Shown: positions 40,678 to 50,540, numbered from the stretch's first letter. The stretch is 50,758 nt of DNA from JAAFIP01 sp043778205 (GCA_043778205.1 JAYWGO010000143.1:1-50758); one strand, 5' to 3'. The notes: a model not told the origin generated them from the sequence alone. Translations and numbers: made by a program.

Positions 40678-41253
40678 ATGCACACCACCACTGAACAAAT
40701 TTTTGACCATGCCCGCACAGCCAACCTGTACCTGGACAAACCGGTGGGCGATGCGCTGCTGCACCAGCTGTACGAGATGATGAAGTGGGGCCCAACGTCG
40801 GCCAACTCCTCGCCCGCGCGCATTGCGTTTGTCAAAAGCGCTGCAGCCAAAGCCAAACTGGTGGACTGCATGATCGACAGCAATGTAGCCAAAACCCGCA
40901 GCGCGCCCGTTACCGCCATCATTGGCATGGACATGCAGTTTTATGACAAGCTGCCCCAGCTGTTTCCGCACGCCGATGCGCGCGCCTGGTTTGTGGGCAA
41001 CCAAGCATCAATAGATGCCACCGCGTTTCGCAACAGCGCATTGCAAGGTGGCTACTTTATGGTTGCCGCCAGAGCGCTGGGCCTGGACTGCGGGCCGATG
41101 AGCGGCTTTAACGCAGCCAAGTTGGATGCCCAATTTTGGAGCGGCACCCCAGTCAAGACTAATTTTGTTTGCACGCTGGGCTACGCCGATGCCAGCACCT
41201 TGCACCCACGCGGCCCGCGCCTGGCGTTTGACGATGCCTGCCAGATTGTGTAA
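40678..41253 (+). CDS. RutE-like malonic semialdehyde reductase / nitroreductase
   Basis: A 191-residue flavin enzyme of the nitroreductase superfamily. KWGPTSANSSPARIAFVKS is the FMN-binding/RutE-like motif, ARALGLDCGPMSGFN the second flavin contact. The family reduces 3-hydroxypropionate-type semialdehydes in pyrimidine breakdown; no other rut genes occur in this window, so the substrate is open. It follows the thiolase by 39 bases and may be co-transcribed. Confidence 0.83.
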   Translation: MHTTTEQIFDHARTANLYLDKPVGDALLHQLYEMMKWGPTSANSSPARIAFVKSAAAKAKLVDCMIDSNVAKTRSAPVTAIIGMDMQFYDKLPQLFPHADARAWFVGNQASIDATAFRNSALQGGYFMVAARALGLDCGPMSGFNAAKLDAQFWSGTPVKTNFVCTLGYADASTLHPRGPRLAFDDACQIV

Positions 41254-41258
41254 CTGCG

Positions 41259-41557
41259 TTGTATTTCCCCCTGAATACCGACTGGCATTTTTACGCGCTA
41301 GCCGTTCCAGCTGTACTGCTATTGGGCATTGGCAAAAGCGGTTTGGGCGCGGGGTTTGGCTCGCTGGCGGTGCCCATAATAGCCTGCTAGATGCACGCAA
41401 CTTTGCCACCTCGCTAGCACTCTTACCGTTTGCGCCCATGGGCGTGTGGGTGGGCGTAAGAATTGCTAAGCATACCAAGCCCACACTGTTTTACCGCCTG
41501 GTGTACACGGGCATGTTCCTGACCGGCGTTAAGTTAGTATGGGACGCATTGAAGTAG
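41259..41557 (+). pseudogene. Decayed TauE/SafE sulfite-exporter-type gene
   Basis: Two remnants lie in different frames. Positions 41259-41390 (TTG start) encode NTDWHFYALAVPAVLLLGIG, then GKSGLGAGFGSLAVPIIAC and a stop, the N-terminal end of a TauE/SafE permease. About 20 bases on, another frame reads RNFATSLALLPFAPMGVWVG and LFYRLVYTGMFLTGVKLVWD to 41557, the C-terminal end. The normal ~250-residue protein has lost ~150 residues in the middle. Tight gap to the RutE-like gene (5 bases) suggests it was once in that operon. Confidence 0.82.
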
Positions 41558-41569
41558 AAAGACCGCGCT

Positions 41570-43432
41570 ATGACCCTCACCGCTAAGTTCTCAGAGTTCA
41601 AAGCCCAAGCCCACAAAGTTTGGGCTTTGTCGCTTCCATATTTCCAGTCAGAAGACAAATGGAAGGCACGCGGTATGTTTGCCTTGATCGTGGCACTGAA
41701 CTTGGGCACGGTGTATATGTCGGTACTGATTAACCAGTGGAACAGCGTGTTTTACGACGCGCTGCAGGCCAAAGACCAAAAAGTGTTTTGGGAGCAGTTG
41801 TGGCGCTTTACTTACCTTGCGTTTACCTTTGTGGTTCTGGCGGTGTACAAGTTCTACATTACCCAGCTGTTAGAAATACGCTGGCGCGCCTGGATGACCG
41901 ACCACACTATGGGCCGTTGGTTGGCACATAAAGCCTTCTACACCCTAGAGCTGATGCGCTTTAGCCCGGCAGCAGACGCGTCTACGCTGGCCACGGCCAC
42001 AGCCGACAACCCAGACCAGCGTATCCAAGACGACATTAATTTGTTTACCGGCTACACGGTGTCCCTTAGTATGGGCCTGCTCAACGCGGTGGTGACGCTG
42101 CTGAGTTTTATCGGCGTGCTGTGGGGCTTGAGCGGCTTGACCAGTTTTACGCTGGGCGGCACCACCTACGAGATAGCCGGTTTTATGGTGTGGGTGGCGC
42201 TGGTTTACGCGCTGGCGGGCAGCGTCATAGCGCACTACTTGGGCAAGCCGCAAATTCAACTTAACTTTTTTCAGCAGCGCTTTGAGGCAGATTTTCGCCA
42301 CCACCTGGTGCGTGTGCGCGAGCACAGCGAAGCCATTGCGCTAGACCAAGGCGAGACGGTGGAGCGCAAAGCCTTGGACGGTCGGTTTGCTGCCGTGCTG
42401 GCCAACTATTTAAAGCTGTTGCGCGCGCAAAAACGCTTGATTTGGTTCAGCTCGGGTTACGGCCAAGCGGCGGTAATTTTCCCGTTCATTGTGGCGGCTC
42501 CGCGCTTTTTCAGTGGGGCCATTCAGTTGGGCCAACTGATGCAAATCAGCTCGGCATTTGGCTACGTGCAAGGCGCACTCAGCTGGCTGGTAGATAACTA
42601 TCCCAGCCTGGCCACCTGGAAAGCCACCACCGACCGCTTAACCAGCTTTGAAGCTTCTTTGCAAGTGGCTACAGCCCTAAATTTACAACAAAATGAGCCT
42701 GTGTCCCAAGGAAATGCTGCACAAGCAGCTATTACTACCATAGCAGATAAAAACAGCCTGCAATTGCACGACCTGCAATTGGCACTGCCCAATGGCAGCT
42801 TGTTGGCCCAGCATGTGGGCCTTACTGCGCTGGCGGGCGACACCATTGTGGTGCAAGGCCCATCGGGCAGTGGCAAGAGCACCTTGTTTCGCGCTATTGC
42901 GGGTATTTGGCCGTTTGCCAGTGGCTCTAAAAGCTACCCAGATAACTTTACCAAAGAGGCTATGTTTATTGCGCAGCGGCCTTACTTTCCCAACGCAACT
43001 TTGCGCGCCGCCCTGGCCTACCCGCTGGACCCTGGCCAATACACCGACGCGGCTTTGTGCACGGCGCTGGACGATGCCATGTTGGCACATTTAAAACCCC
43101 GGCTGGGCGATGAAGATGCATGGGGCCAAAAGCTGTCTGGCGGTGAGCAGCAGCGCTTGGCCTTGGCGCGGGTGTTTTTGAAAAAACCGCGCTGGGTGTT
43201 TGCCGATGAAGCCACCAGCGCGCTAGACCCTGCTGCCGAGCAGGCCCTGTACACCAAGCTGTTGGCCCATGTGCAGGCCGTGCGCGGCACGCTGGTGTCG
43301 ATAGCGCACCGCCCTGCAGTGGCGGGCTTTCACACCAAGCAGTGGACGTTTGCAGCCCCAACCGCTGCAGTGCCAGGTGGTGTATCGCCAGATGGTGCAG
43401 CCCCCTTCACCGTGCTGGCTGCTGCGCTGTAG
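41570..43432 (+). CDS. SbmA/BacA-like ABC transporter with fused ATPase
   Basis: A 620-residue protein: an SbmA/BacA-type membrane domain (~35-340) followed by an ATPase domain. NQWNSVFYDALQAKDQKVFW and RWRAWMTDHTMGRWL are family marks. Walker A is GPSGSGKST (~429-437), LSGGEQQRLALARVFLKKP the signature and WVFADEATSALD Walker B. It resembles YddA-type exporters or peptide/cobalamin importers. Residues ~375-390 in the linker between the two domains come from a dispersed repeat in frame. Start at 41570. Confidence 0.92.
   Translation: MTLTAKFSEFKAQAHKVWALSLPYFQSEDKWKARGMFALIVALNLGTVYMSVLINQWNSVFYDALQAKDQKVFWEQLWRFTYLAFTFVVLAVYKFYITQLLEIRWRAWMTDHTMGRWLAHKAFYTLELMRFSPAADASTLATATADNPDQRIQDDINLFTGYTVSLSMGLLNAVVTLLSFIGVLWGLSGLTSFTLGGTTYEIAGFMVWVALVYALAGSVIAHYLGKPQIQLNFFQQRFEADFRHHLVRVREHSEAIALDQGETVERKALDGRFAAVLANYLKLLRAQKRLIWFSSGYGQAAVIFPFIVAAPRFFSGAIQLGQLMQISSAFGYVQGALSWLVDNYPSLATWKATTDRLTSFEASLQVATALNLQQNEPVSQGNAAQAAITTIADKNSLQLHDLQLALPNGSLLAQHVGLTALAGDTIVVQGPSGSGKSTLFRAIAGIWPFASGSKSYPDNFTKEAMFIAQRPYFPNATLRAALAYPLDPGQYTDAALCTALDDAMLAHLKPRLGDEDAWGQKLSGGEQQRLALARVFLKKPRWVFADEATSALDPAAEQALYTKLLAHVQAVRGTLVSIAHRPAVAGFHTKQWTFAAPTAAVPGGVSPDGAAPFTVLAAAL
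42692..42739 (-). repeat. Dispersed repeat copy 9, in the ABC transporter linker
   Basis: GAGCCTGTGTCCCAAGGAAA then TGCTGCACAAGCAGCTATTA, encoding EPVSQGNAAQAAIT in frame between the membrane and ATPase domains. Confidence 0.88.
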
Positions 43433-43553
43433 CCCCGTAAAGCTGTGTAAAGCCTGACAACGCAAGGCCCACAGCGTGCGTTATGCAGGCAGACTTAACA
43501 GCCTTGCATTGACCACATGTCCGGGCTTGCACGGCAACCACCAGGAGTACACC

Positions 43554-45044
43554 ATGGCGCACCACCGCAGGGCTTTGGCCCCCCGTTTACTTAGCCTGAG
43601 GCTACTGAACCTCACCACGGCCTGCCTGCTAGGCTTGTTAGCCCACGGCCCCGTAGCAGCACAAACAGACACCAGCACCGCCGACGTGTGGCGCGCAACC
43701 TCCCGCCTAGGCTACGGCCCCAGCCCTGCCAGCGCGCAGGCAGCGCAAACCGATGCCAAAGCCTGGGCGCTGCAGCAGGTTGACGCGGCCTACGCCGCCA
43801 GCCAAAATCCGCCCACCATTGCAGCAGATTTGGCCGGCTTTAACGCCCCGCTCAACGACATTGCCCGCGACTACCACGCCTACACCGAGGAGCGCAAGCA
43901 ACTAAGGGAGCGCGCTGCCACTAAAACCAGTGCGATGGCTACCAGCGACATGGCCGCGCCGTCTGCCATGCAGGCCAACCCTATGCTGGATGAAAAGTTT
44001 ATGCGCGATATGGTGCGCACCGCCAGCACTTGGCGCATCATGGCCTGCAGCGACGCAGCAATAGAGCAACCCCTGCTGGCCAAAATGACCGAGTTTTGGT
44101 TTAACCACTTGAACGTGTCCAACACCAAAGGCAATACCCGGCCCTTTCTAGGCAACTATGTGGCCAGCGCCATTCGCAGCAACGCACTGGGCAAGTTTGA
44201 AGACCTGCTGCTGGCCAGTGCCCGCCATCCGGCCATGCTGCTGTACCTGGACCAAGCCCAGAGCAATGCGCGCGGCCTGAACGAAAACTACGCTCGCGAA
44301 CTGATGGAGCTGCACACCTTGGGCGTGGGCGCAGGCTACAGCCAAACCGATGTGCGCGAGCTGGCCCGCATATTGACCGGCTGGACTACCCCCTTCGGCC
44401 AAGGCGAGGCGTTTAGATTTACGCCCCGTTTGCATGACACTGGCGACAAAGTGCTGCTAGGCAAGGCCTTTAAAAACACCGGCATTGCCGAGGGCGAAGA
44501 AGCCATTCGCATGCTGGCACACCACCCCGCCACGGCCCAGCGCATTGCCAAACGCTTGGCCAGCACCTTCATCAGCGACCAACCCAGCCAAGCCGTGGTA
44601 GACAAACTGGCCATGACTTTTTTGCGCACGCAAGGCGACATACGCGCGGTAATGCAAACGCTGGTGGCCTTGCCAGAGTTTTGGCAGGCAGACAACAGTT
44701 TGTTTAAAACCCCGCTGGACTTTGCCTGCTCGGCCTTGGTAGCGCAAGGCGGCGTCAAAGACCCGCGCGACATTGGCCAAACACTGGGGTTTTTAGCGCA
44801 AGCTGGCCAGCCCCTGCACGCCTGGCAAACGCCAGACGGCTACAAGACAGATGCCGCTACCTGGCTGGCACCCGAGGCCCTGACACGGCGCGCCGACTTT
44901 GCACTGGGCCTTGGCAACCGCATGGCCGAACCCAGCTACCTGCGGCCCTTTTTAAGCGCCTCTGCGCGCGAACGCATTGGCCGCGAACCGGCCAATACAC
45001 GCAGCGGCCTGATGCTGGCCAGCCCCGACTTTATGCGCAAGTAA
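43554..45044 (+). CDS. Exported DUF1800-family protein
   Basis: A 496-residue secreted protein. The basic N terminus is followed by a signal (LTTACLLGLLAHGPVAAQ). LGYGPSPASAQAAQ, MTEFWFNHLNVSN, NENYARELMELHTLGVGAGY and LARILTGWTTPF are DUF1800 hallmarks. ATG 43554 has AGGAG upstream, so the longer frame from 43476 is not used. DUF1800 and DUF1501 genes occur as a pair in many bacteria; their joint role is unknown. Confidence 0.9.
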   Translation: MAHHRRALAPRLLSLRLLNLTTACLLGLLAHGPVAAQTDTSTADVWRATSRLGYGPSPASAQAAQTDAKAWALQQVDAAYAASQNPPTIAADLAGFNAPLNDIARDYHAYTEERKQLRERAATKTSAMATSDMAAPSAMQANPMLDEKFMRDMVRTASTWRIMACSDAAIEQPLLAKMTEFWFNHLNVSNTKGNTRPFLGNYVASAIRSNALGKFEDLLLASARHPAMLLYLDQAQSNARGLNENYARELMELHTLGVGAGYSQTDVRELARILTGWTTPFGQGEAFRFTPRLHDTGDKVLLGKAFKNTGIAEGEEAIRMLAHHPATAQRIAKRLASTFISDQPSQAVVDKLAMTFLRTQGDIRAVMQTLVALPEFWQADNSLFKTPLDFACSALVAQGGVKDPRDIGQTLGFLAQAGQPLHAWQTPDGYKTDAATWLAPEALTRRADFALGLGNRMAEPSYLRPFLSASARERIGREPANTRSGLMLASPDFMRK

Positions 45045-45074
45045 ATTCAAACCACCATTGCAAGGAGCCCCACC

Positions 45075-46499
45075 ATGCCGCACTATCCTGATTCACAGCA
45101 CGCTTCACACCCGCCACTGTCACGCCGCCATCTGTTGCACACCCTGGGCGCAGGCCTAGCCCTCAGCACGGGTCTTGCCATTACGGCCAGCCCCCGCGCT
45201 TGGGCGCAAGCAGCCCCCGTGGGCACCAAGGCACCGGGCCAAGGGCGTATGGTGGTGGTATTTTTGCGCGGTGCCTACGACGGCTTGTCGGCCTTTGTGC
45301 CCTATGCCGACCCTGATTATTACAAGCTGCGGCCTAACATCGGCATTGCAGCGCCCGACGGCACGCTACAGACTGCGTTAAAGCTAGACAACACCTTTGC
45401 CATGCACCCCGCCATGGCCCCACTAATGCCGCTGTGGCAGCAAGGGGTGCTCAGCTTTGTACCCGCTGCGGGCTTGCCAGCGCCCAACCGCTCGCACTTT
45501 GATGCGCAGTACCAAATGGAGGTGGGCAGCGTGGGCAAAACCAGCGGCGTACCCGGCTGGATGAACAAGCTGGCCGCACTGCGCGCAAGCCCCACCGCAC
45601 TGGGCGTGGGCGAGGCCAACCCCGCCATTTTGGCAGGTGCGGCCAAGGTCAAGCTGATTCCCCAAGGCCAAGCGGCCGAGCGCACTGGCGTGCTGGCCAA
45701 TGCCAACCAACGCCAAGCCCTGCTAGACCTGTACGCTGGCGACGACACTGTTAGCACGGCGTTTCGCCAGGGGGCCGACAGCCGCATGCAAAGCGCGCAA
45801 GAACTCAGCCTGGAGAAAACCAGCGCCGACACGCGACGGGGCATGTATATGCGTGAGAGCAACCTGCGCGAAAGCAACCTGCGTGAAGCCAAGCGCAGCA
45901 CGCAGCCCCTGGAAAAAGACGCTGCGCCTGCCAACACTGCTGCGCAAAATGCACAAATGCTGGCCGCTAGCAATGGTGCAGCCGACCCCGTAGGCCTGCA
46001 GCTAGATGCCTACCACCTGGGCACGCTGATGCGCAACGACCGCAGCCTGTCGCTGGGCTTTTTGTCTGCTGGCGGCTGGGACACCCATGCCAACCAAGGC
46101 AGTGCTACAGGCCAGCTGGCCGACAAGCTGGGCAACTTGGCCAAAGGGATTGCCCAGTTGCGCCAAGACTTCAATCAGCCTGGGGACACTATTGTGGTGA
46201 TGAGTGAGTTTGGCCGCACCAGCGCTGAAAACGGCACCAAAGGCACTGACCACGGTTTTGGCAATGCGCTGTGGGTGCTGGGCAACCCTATTGCAGGCGG
46301 CCAGTGGCACGGCCAGTGGACGGGCATGGCCCGCGCCAACCTGAACGAGAACCGCGACCTGCCTGCCCACCACGACTACCGCGCCGTACTAGCCCAGGTA
46401 CTGCGCAGCACCTTCGCCCTGTCCGACTCTGCCCTGGCCACTGTGCTGCCTGGGGCGCAGTGGGATACGCGGCTGGATGGGCTATTGCGCAAGGCCTAG
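45075..46499 (+). CDS. Tat-exported DUF1501-family protein
   Basis: A 474-residue protein with a twin-arginine signal (SRRHLLHTLGAGLALSTGLA, RR at 17-18; cleavage near SPRAWAQ). MVVVFLRGAYDGLSAFVPYA and MSEFGRTSAENGTKGTDHG match DUF1501, which has a sulfatase/alkaline-phosphatase-like fold. The segment MRESNLRESNLREAKR holds a short peptide repeat (ESNLR). AAGGAG precedes the start. It follows DUF1800 by 30 bases, so both are likely co-exported partners. Confidence 0.9.
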   Translation: MPHYPDSQHASHPPLSRRHLLHTLGAGLALSTGLAITASPRAWAQAAPVGTKAPGQGRMVVVFLRGAYDGLSAFVPYADPDYYKLRPNIGIAAPDGTLQTALKLDNTFAMHPAMAPLMPLWQQGVLSFVPAAGLPAPNRSHFDAQYQMEVGSVGKTSGVPGWMNKLAALRASPTALGVGEANPAILAGAAKVKLIPQGQAAERTGVLANANQRQALLDLYAGDDTVSTAFRQGADSRMQSAQELSLEKTSADTRRGMYMRESNLRESNLREAKRSTQPLEKDAAPANTAAQNAQMLAASNGAADPVGLQLDAYHLGTLMRNDRSLSLGFLSAGGWDTHANQGSATGQLADKLGNLAKGIAQLRQDFNQPGDTIVVMSEFGRTSAENGTKGTDHGFGNALWVLGNPIAGGQWHGQWTGMARANLNENRDLPAHHDYRAVLAQVLRSTFALSDSALATVLPGAQWDTRLDGLLRKA

Positions 46500-46546
46500 T
46501 TGGACTTAGATTGCGCGGGCTTTTTGATAGCGTGTTTTTAACAGCG

Positions 46547-46595
46547 TTTTAGGTCTATCGCCCAAGGAAATGCTGCATGGGTAGCTATTAAATAT
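46547..46595 (-). repeat. Dispersed repeat copy 10
   Basis: AGGTCTATCGCCCAAGGAAA then TGCTGCATGGGTAGCTATTA, between convergent genes (DUF1501 and the reductase). Intergenic. Confidence 0.85.
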
Positions 46596-46646
46596 ATAGT
46601 ACGCTATTTACACTACGCACAAACCGCGTCAGCATAAAAGCTAACT

Positions 46647-47684
46647 TTAACCCTTCGCCTTGTCCGCCTCTGTTGTAAACGAATCTGCATAAAACTCGTC
46701 CGCTGGCAAACCACACTTCGCAGTAAAGTCAGCCAACGCCGAGTCCACTACAATCGGTGCGCCGCAGGCATACACCTGGTGGCCTGCTAGGCTGGGCATA
46801 TCGGCCATCACCGCTTGGTGCACAAAGCCGGTGCGGCCTGTCCATGCATCGTCGGCAGTGGCGTTAGACACGACTGGAATGTAAGTGAGATGCGGCATGT
46901 CGGCTACTTGCGCCAGCACCCATTCATGCATGTACAAGTCTTCTGGGCGGCGGCCACCCCAGTACAGTACCGCGGGGCGGTTGATGTTTTTAAATTGCAT
47001 GTGCTCAATAATGGCCTTGATGGGTGCAAAGCCCGTGCCCGAGGCCAGCAGCACCATAGGCTTGGACGATTCACGCAGGTAAAAGCTGCCAAACGGCCCT
47101 TCAATGCGCAAAATCTCTTTTTCTTTCATGGCACCAAACACATGGTCGGTGAACTTGCCGCCGGGCGTGTGGCGAATATGCAGCTCTATCGCTGGTGCGC
47201 CTGCTACCAGGGTGTGCGGCGCATTGGCCATGCTGTAGCTGCGCCGGGCCCCGTCGCGCAGCATAAACTCCACATACTGGCCGGCGTGAAATTGCATCAC
47301 ATCGTTGGCCGGTAACTGCAGCTTGACCAGCATCACATCGTGTGATTTTTTCTCCAGCTGGGTCACGCGCGAAGGCATTTTTTTGATCGGCATGGCACCG
47401 GCTTCAGTCACCTGGCGGCTCTCTAGCAGCACGTCGCTTTGCGGCACACCGCAGCAGGTCAAAATAAACCCATTGGCCTCTTCGTCAGCGCTTAAGGCTT
47501 TGCTTTGGTGCGGGCCGTGCACTACGCTGCCGCTGAGTATTTTGCATTTGCAGGAGCCACAGGCCCCGTCTTTGCAGCCGTAGGGCAAACCAATGCCTTG
47601 GGCAATGCCTGCTGCCAAAATGGCCTGGTCGGGGTTGACGCTGAAGCTGCGGCCACTGGGCTGTACGGTAACGGTAAACGGCAT
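46647..47684 (-). CDS. 2Fe-2S ferredoxin-NAD(P)H oxidoreductase (CDP-6-deoxy-glucoseen-reductase-like)
   Basis: A 345-residue electron-transfer protein. The N-terminal ferredoxin domain has C37, C42, C45 and C77/C78 (YGCKDGACGSCKC) for a plant-type 2Fe-2S cluster. The flavin domain contains RRSYSMAN, and the NAD domain GTGFAPIKAIIEHM and YWGGRRPEDLYM. ATG 47684 starts directly with the ferredoxin fold. Proteins with this architecture reduce monooxygenases or, in sugar pathways, glucoseens; the partner is not nearby. Confidence 0.9.
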   Translation of the reverse strand: MPFTVTVQPSGRSFSVNPDQAILAAGIAQGIGLPYGCKDGACGSCKCKILSGSVVHGPHQSKALSADEEANGFILTCCGVPQSDVLLESRQVTEAGAMPIKKMPSRVTQLEKKSHDVMLVKLQLPANDVMQFHAGQYVEFMLRDGARRSYSMANAPHTLVAGAPAIELHIRHTPGGKFTDHVFGAMKEKEILRIEGPFGSFYLRESSKPMVLLASGTGFAPIKAIIEHMQFKNINRPAVLYWGGRRPEDLYMHEWVLAQVADMPHLTYIPVVSNATADDAWTGRTGFVHQAVMADMPSLAGHQVYACGAPIVVDSALADFTAKCGLPADEFYADSFTTEADKAKG

Positions 47685-47768
47685 GGGACGGGGTTCCTGA
47701 AACAAAACGCGGTAACAATCTGCTGCAGGCCTGCGGTGAATTGACGCTACAGGCAGGCAGAGCTTGGT

Positions 47769-48779
47769 ATGCTTGGGCAATTATCTTTGACAAACCGTAT
47801 TTTGCCTTCAAACCAATCCCCCCTTGGCGCGCGGCCCCGGCGCTTTCGCCAGCCTAGGCTGCTTATCGTAGGCTGCGGCGACGTTGGCTTGCGCGTGGCC
47901 CGCGCCCTGCCCCCCAGCATGCGCGTGCTAGCGCTGACCTCGTCGCCTGAGCGCGCACCCCTGCTGCGCGCTGCGGGCATGGTGCCGCTGCTGGGCAATT
48001 TAGACGACGCTGCCAGCCTGGCCCGCCTGTCTGGCCTGGCCACCCACGTGCTGCACTTGGCCCCACCGCCCACCCACAACGAAACGCAGTGGTGGCGCGA
48101 CCCACGCACCCAGCGCCTGGTGCGCACTCTGCGCCAGCGCAGTTTGCCGCGCGCCTTGGTGTACGGCTCTACCACCGGCGTGTATGGCGACTGCGCAGGT
48201 GCCTTGGTGGCCGAGACGCGGCCGGTGGCACCGCACACCCCGCGCGCGCAGCGCCGGGTAGACGCAGAGCAATCGGTGCGCCTCTTAGGCCGTGCCCAGC
48301 AGGCAGGCGGCGCTGTGCGCACCAGTATTTTGCGCATTCCCGGTATTTACGCAGCAGACCGCGACGGCGGCACACCGCGCGCCCGCTTGGCCAAAGGCAC
48401 ACCGGTGCTGCGCGCCCAAGACGATGTGTACACCAACCATATCCACGCCAACGACCTGGCCCGCGCCTGTATAGCCGCTCTGTGGCGCGGCAAACCGCAG
48501 CGGGTGGTGAATGTGTGCGATCACAGCCAGCTGAAAATGGGCGACTACTTTGACCAAGCCGCCGACCTGTACGGCATGCACCGGCCTCCACGGGTGGCAC
48601 GCAACACCGCGCAAGACCAGCTGCCCCTGATGCTGCTGAGCTTTATGAGCGAGTCGCGCCGGCTGGTAAATACCCGCATGCAGGCTGAGCTTCGGGTGAC
48701 ACTGCAGTACCCCACCACGCTGGACGGTCTGCGCACAGAGGCGCAATTGGCCGGAAATTCGCTAGAGGCGCGTCTCTAA
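47769..48779 (+). CDS. NAD-dependent epimerase/dehydratase-like SDR protein
   Basis: A 336-residue extended short-chain dehydrogenase. The Rossmann loop is LLIVGCGDVGLRVARAL (~31-47). VYGSTTGVYGDCAG carries a Ser/Thr and Tyr region but not the standard YxxxK. RTSILRIPGIYA and NHIHANDLARACIAAL are typical of YeeZ-like family members. The N-terminal ~25 residues are poorly conserved, and the start could be slightly downstream. It lies head to head with the reductase gene. Confidence 0.82.
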   Translation: MLGQLSLTNRILPSNQSPLGARPRRFRQPRLLIVGCGDVGLRVARALPPSMRVLALTSSPERAPLLRAAGMVPLLGNLDDAASLARLSGLATHVLHLAPPPTHNETQWWRDPRTQRLVRTLRQRSLPRALVYGSTTGVYGDCAGALVAETRPVAPHTPRAQRRVDAEQSVRLLGRAQQAGGAVRTSILRIPGIYAADRDGGTPRARLAKGTPVLRAQDDVYTNHIHANDLARACIAALWRGKPQRVVNVCDHSQLKMGDYFDQAADLYGMHRPPRVARNTAQDQLPLMLLSFMSESRRLVNTRMQAELRVTLQYPTTLDGLRTEAQLAGNSLEARL

Positions 48780-48912
48780 AGAGGCCTGATTTGGCTTTTT
48801 TCCGGGTCAATACTGTGCTGTTTACGCAAGCGGCCTGCCATACTGGCACCCAAATGCACAGCGCTGCCCATTGGCCAGCGCATTCCTACAGCAAGACTTT
48901 GGACACCTGGAC

Positions 48913-50514
48913 ATGTTTGACTATCTCATCATCGGCGGCGGCTCGGCTGGCAGCGTATTGGCCGGGCGCTTAAGCCAAGACCCTGCTGTAAAAGTATGTT
49001 TGATTGAAGCAGGGCCTGTAGATACATCGGTGCTCATCCATTGCCCGGCAGGCTTGGCCGTTATGGCCCAGCTGGGCGGCGGTAACTGGCGCTTTGAAAC
49101 GACACCACAGCCCGGCCTGAACGGCCGCAAAGGCTACCAACCGCGCGGCAAAGTGCTAGGCGGCAGCAGCTCGATCAACGCCATGTGCTACATCCGTGGC
49201 CAAGCGCAAGACTACGACCATTGGGCCGCCCAGGGCAACCCCGGCTGGGCCTGGACCGACCTGCTGCCCTACTTTAAAAGCTCAGAAACTAACCAGCGCG
49301 CAGCCAGCGGCGACTTTGCACAGTGGCACGGCACCAGCGGGCCACTGAACGTGATGGACCTGCGCAGCCCCAACCGCTTTGGGCCTGACTTTATTGAAGC
49401 CGGCGTGCAAGCAGGCTACCCACGCAACAGCGACTTCAACGGTGCCAGCCAAGAAGGCGTTGGCGTGTACCAAGTTACCCACAAAAATGGCGAGCGCTGG
49501 AGTGCGGCCAAGGGCTACCTCACGCCGCACCTGTCGCGCAGTAACCTGCACATCATTACCAGCGCTTTGACCACCCAAATTCTGTTTGAAGGCAAACGCG
49601 CTGTAGGCGTGCGCTACACGCAAGGCGGCCAAACACACGAGGTGCGCGCCGCACGTGAAGTGCTGCTGTGTGCCGGTGCGCTACAAACTCCGCAGCTGCT
49701 AATGCTGTCCGGTGTAGGCCCAGCAGACCAATTGCAAAAATTTGGCATTCCCGTAGTGCATGCCAGCACTGGTGTGGGCAAGCACCTGCATGACCATCCC
49801 GACATAGTGCAAGTGGTAGACGCACCCAAGCTGACCGATTTGTTCGGCATCTCAGCCAAAGGCGGTTTGAACGCGCTGCGCGGCATTTTGCAGTGGCGCA
49901 AAGAGCGCACCGGCATACTGACCACCAACTTTGCCGAGGCCGGTGGTTTCATCAAAAGCCAACCCAGCGAGGCAACGCCTGACCTGCAACTGCACTTTGT
50001 CATTGGCAAGCTGCTAGACCATGGCCGCAAGCCCACGCTGGGCCATGGCTTTTCGTGCCATTTGTGCCTACTGCAGCCCAAAAGCCGCGGCAGTGTGCGC
50101 TTGGCCAGCAACGACGTCACGGCCCAACCTTTGATTGACCCCAACTTTTTGGCCGACCCGGACGATATGGCCCGCATGGTGAGTGGCTTTAAACAAATGC
50201 GCGCTATTTTGCAATCGCCAGCGCTTGCGCAGTACGGTGGCCGCGAACTGGCCACCACGGCCAAGGCAGTGACCGATGCACAAATAGAAGCCGTTATCCG
50301 CGACAAAGCCGACACCATTTACCACCCTGTAGGCTCGTGCCGCATGGGGCCTACCGAGGACGACCCGGTGGATGCGCAGCTGCGCGTAAAAGGTGTAGAA
50401 GGCTTGCGCGTAGTGGACGCCTCCATCATGCCGCGCATCATCAGTGGCAACACCAATGCACCCACGGTGGTGATTGCAGAGAAGGCCTACGACATGATTC
50501 TTGCGGGGTTTTAA
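48913..50514 (+). CDS. GMC-family FAD oxidoreductase (choline-dehydrogenase-like)
   Basis: A 533-residue flavoenzyme. FDYLIIGGGSAGSVLAGRLS starts at residue 2 (FAD-binding), RGKVLGGSSSINAMCYIRGQ is the GMC signature 1, LCAGALQTPQLLMLSGVG signature 2, and YHPVGSCRMG carries the catalytic His. NTNAPTVVIAEKAYDMI closes the C terminus. It oxidises an alcohol, possibly choline or a related substrate; no betaine genes are nearby, so the substrate stays open. ATG 48913 is the natural start. Confidence 0.93.
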   Translation: MFDYLIIGGGSAGSVLAGRLSQDPAVKVCLIEAGPVDTSVLIHCPAGLAVMAQLGGGNWRFETTPQPGLNGRKGYQPRGKVLGGSSSINAMCYIRGQAQDYDHWAAQGNPGWAWTDLLPYFKSSETNQRAASGDFAQWHGTSGPLNVMDLRSPNRFGPDFIEAGVQAGYPRNSDFNGASQEGVGVYQVTHKNGERWSAAKGYLTPHLSRSNLHIITSALTTQILFEGKRAVGVRYTQGGQTHEVRAAREVLLCAGALQTPQLLMLSGVGPADQLQKFGIPVVHASTGVGKHLHDHPDIVQVVDAPKLTDLFGISAKGGLNALRGILQWRKERTGILTTNFAEAGGFIKSQPSEATPDLQLHFVIGKLLDHGRKPTLGHGFSCHLCLLQPKSRGSVRLASNDVTAQPLIDPNFLADPDDMARMVSGFKQMRAILQSPALAQYGGRELATTAKAVTDAQIEAVIRDKADTIYHPVGSCRMGPTEDDPVDAQLRVKGVEGLRVVDASIMPRIISGNTNAPTVVIAEKAYDMILAGF

Positions 50515-50540
50515 CAGCTTTCTTTACCGCCTAGTACTAT

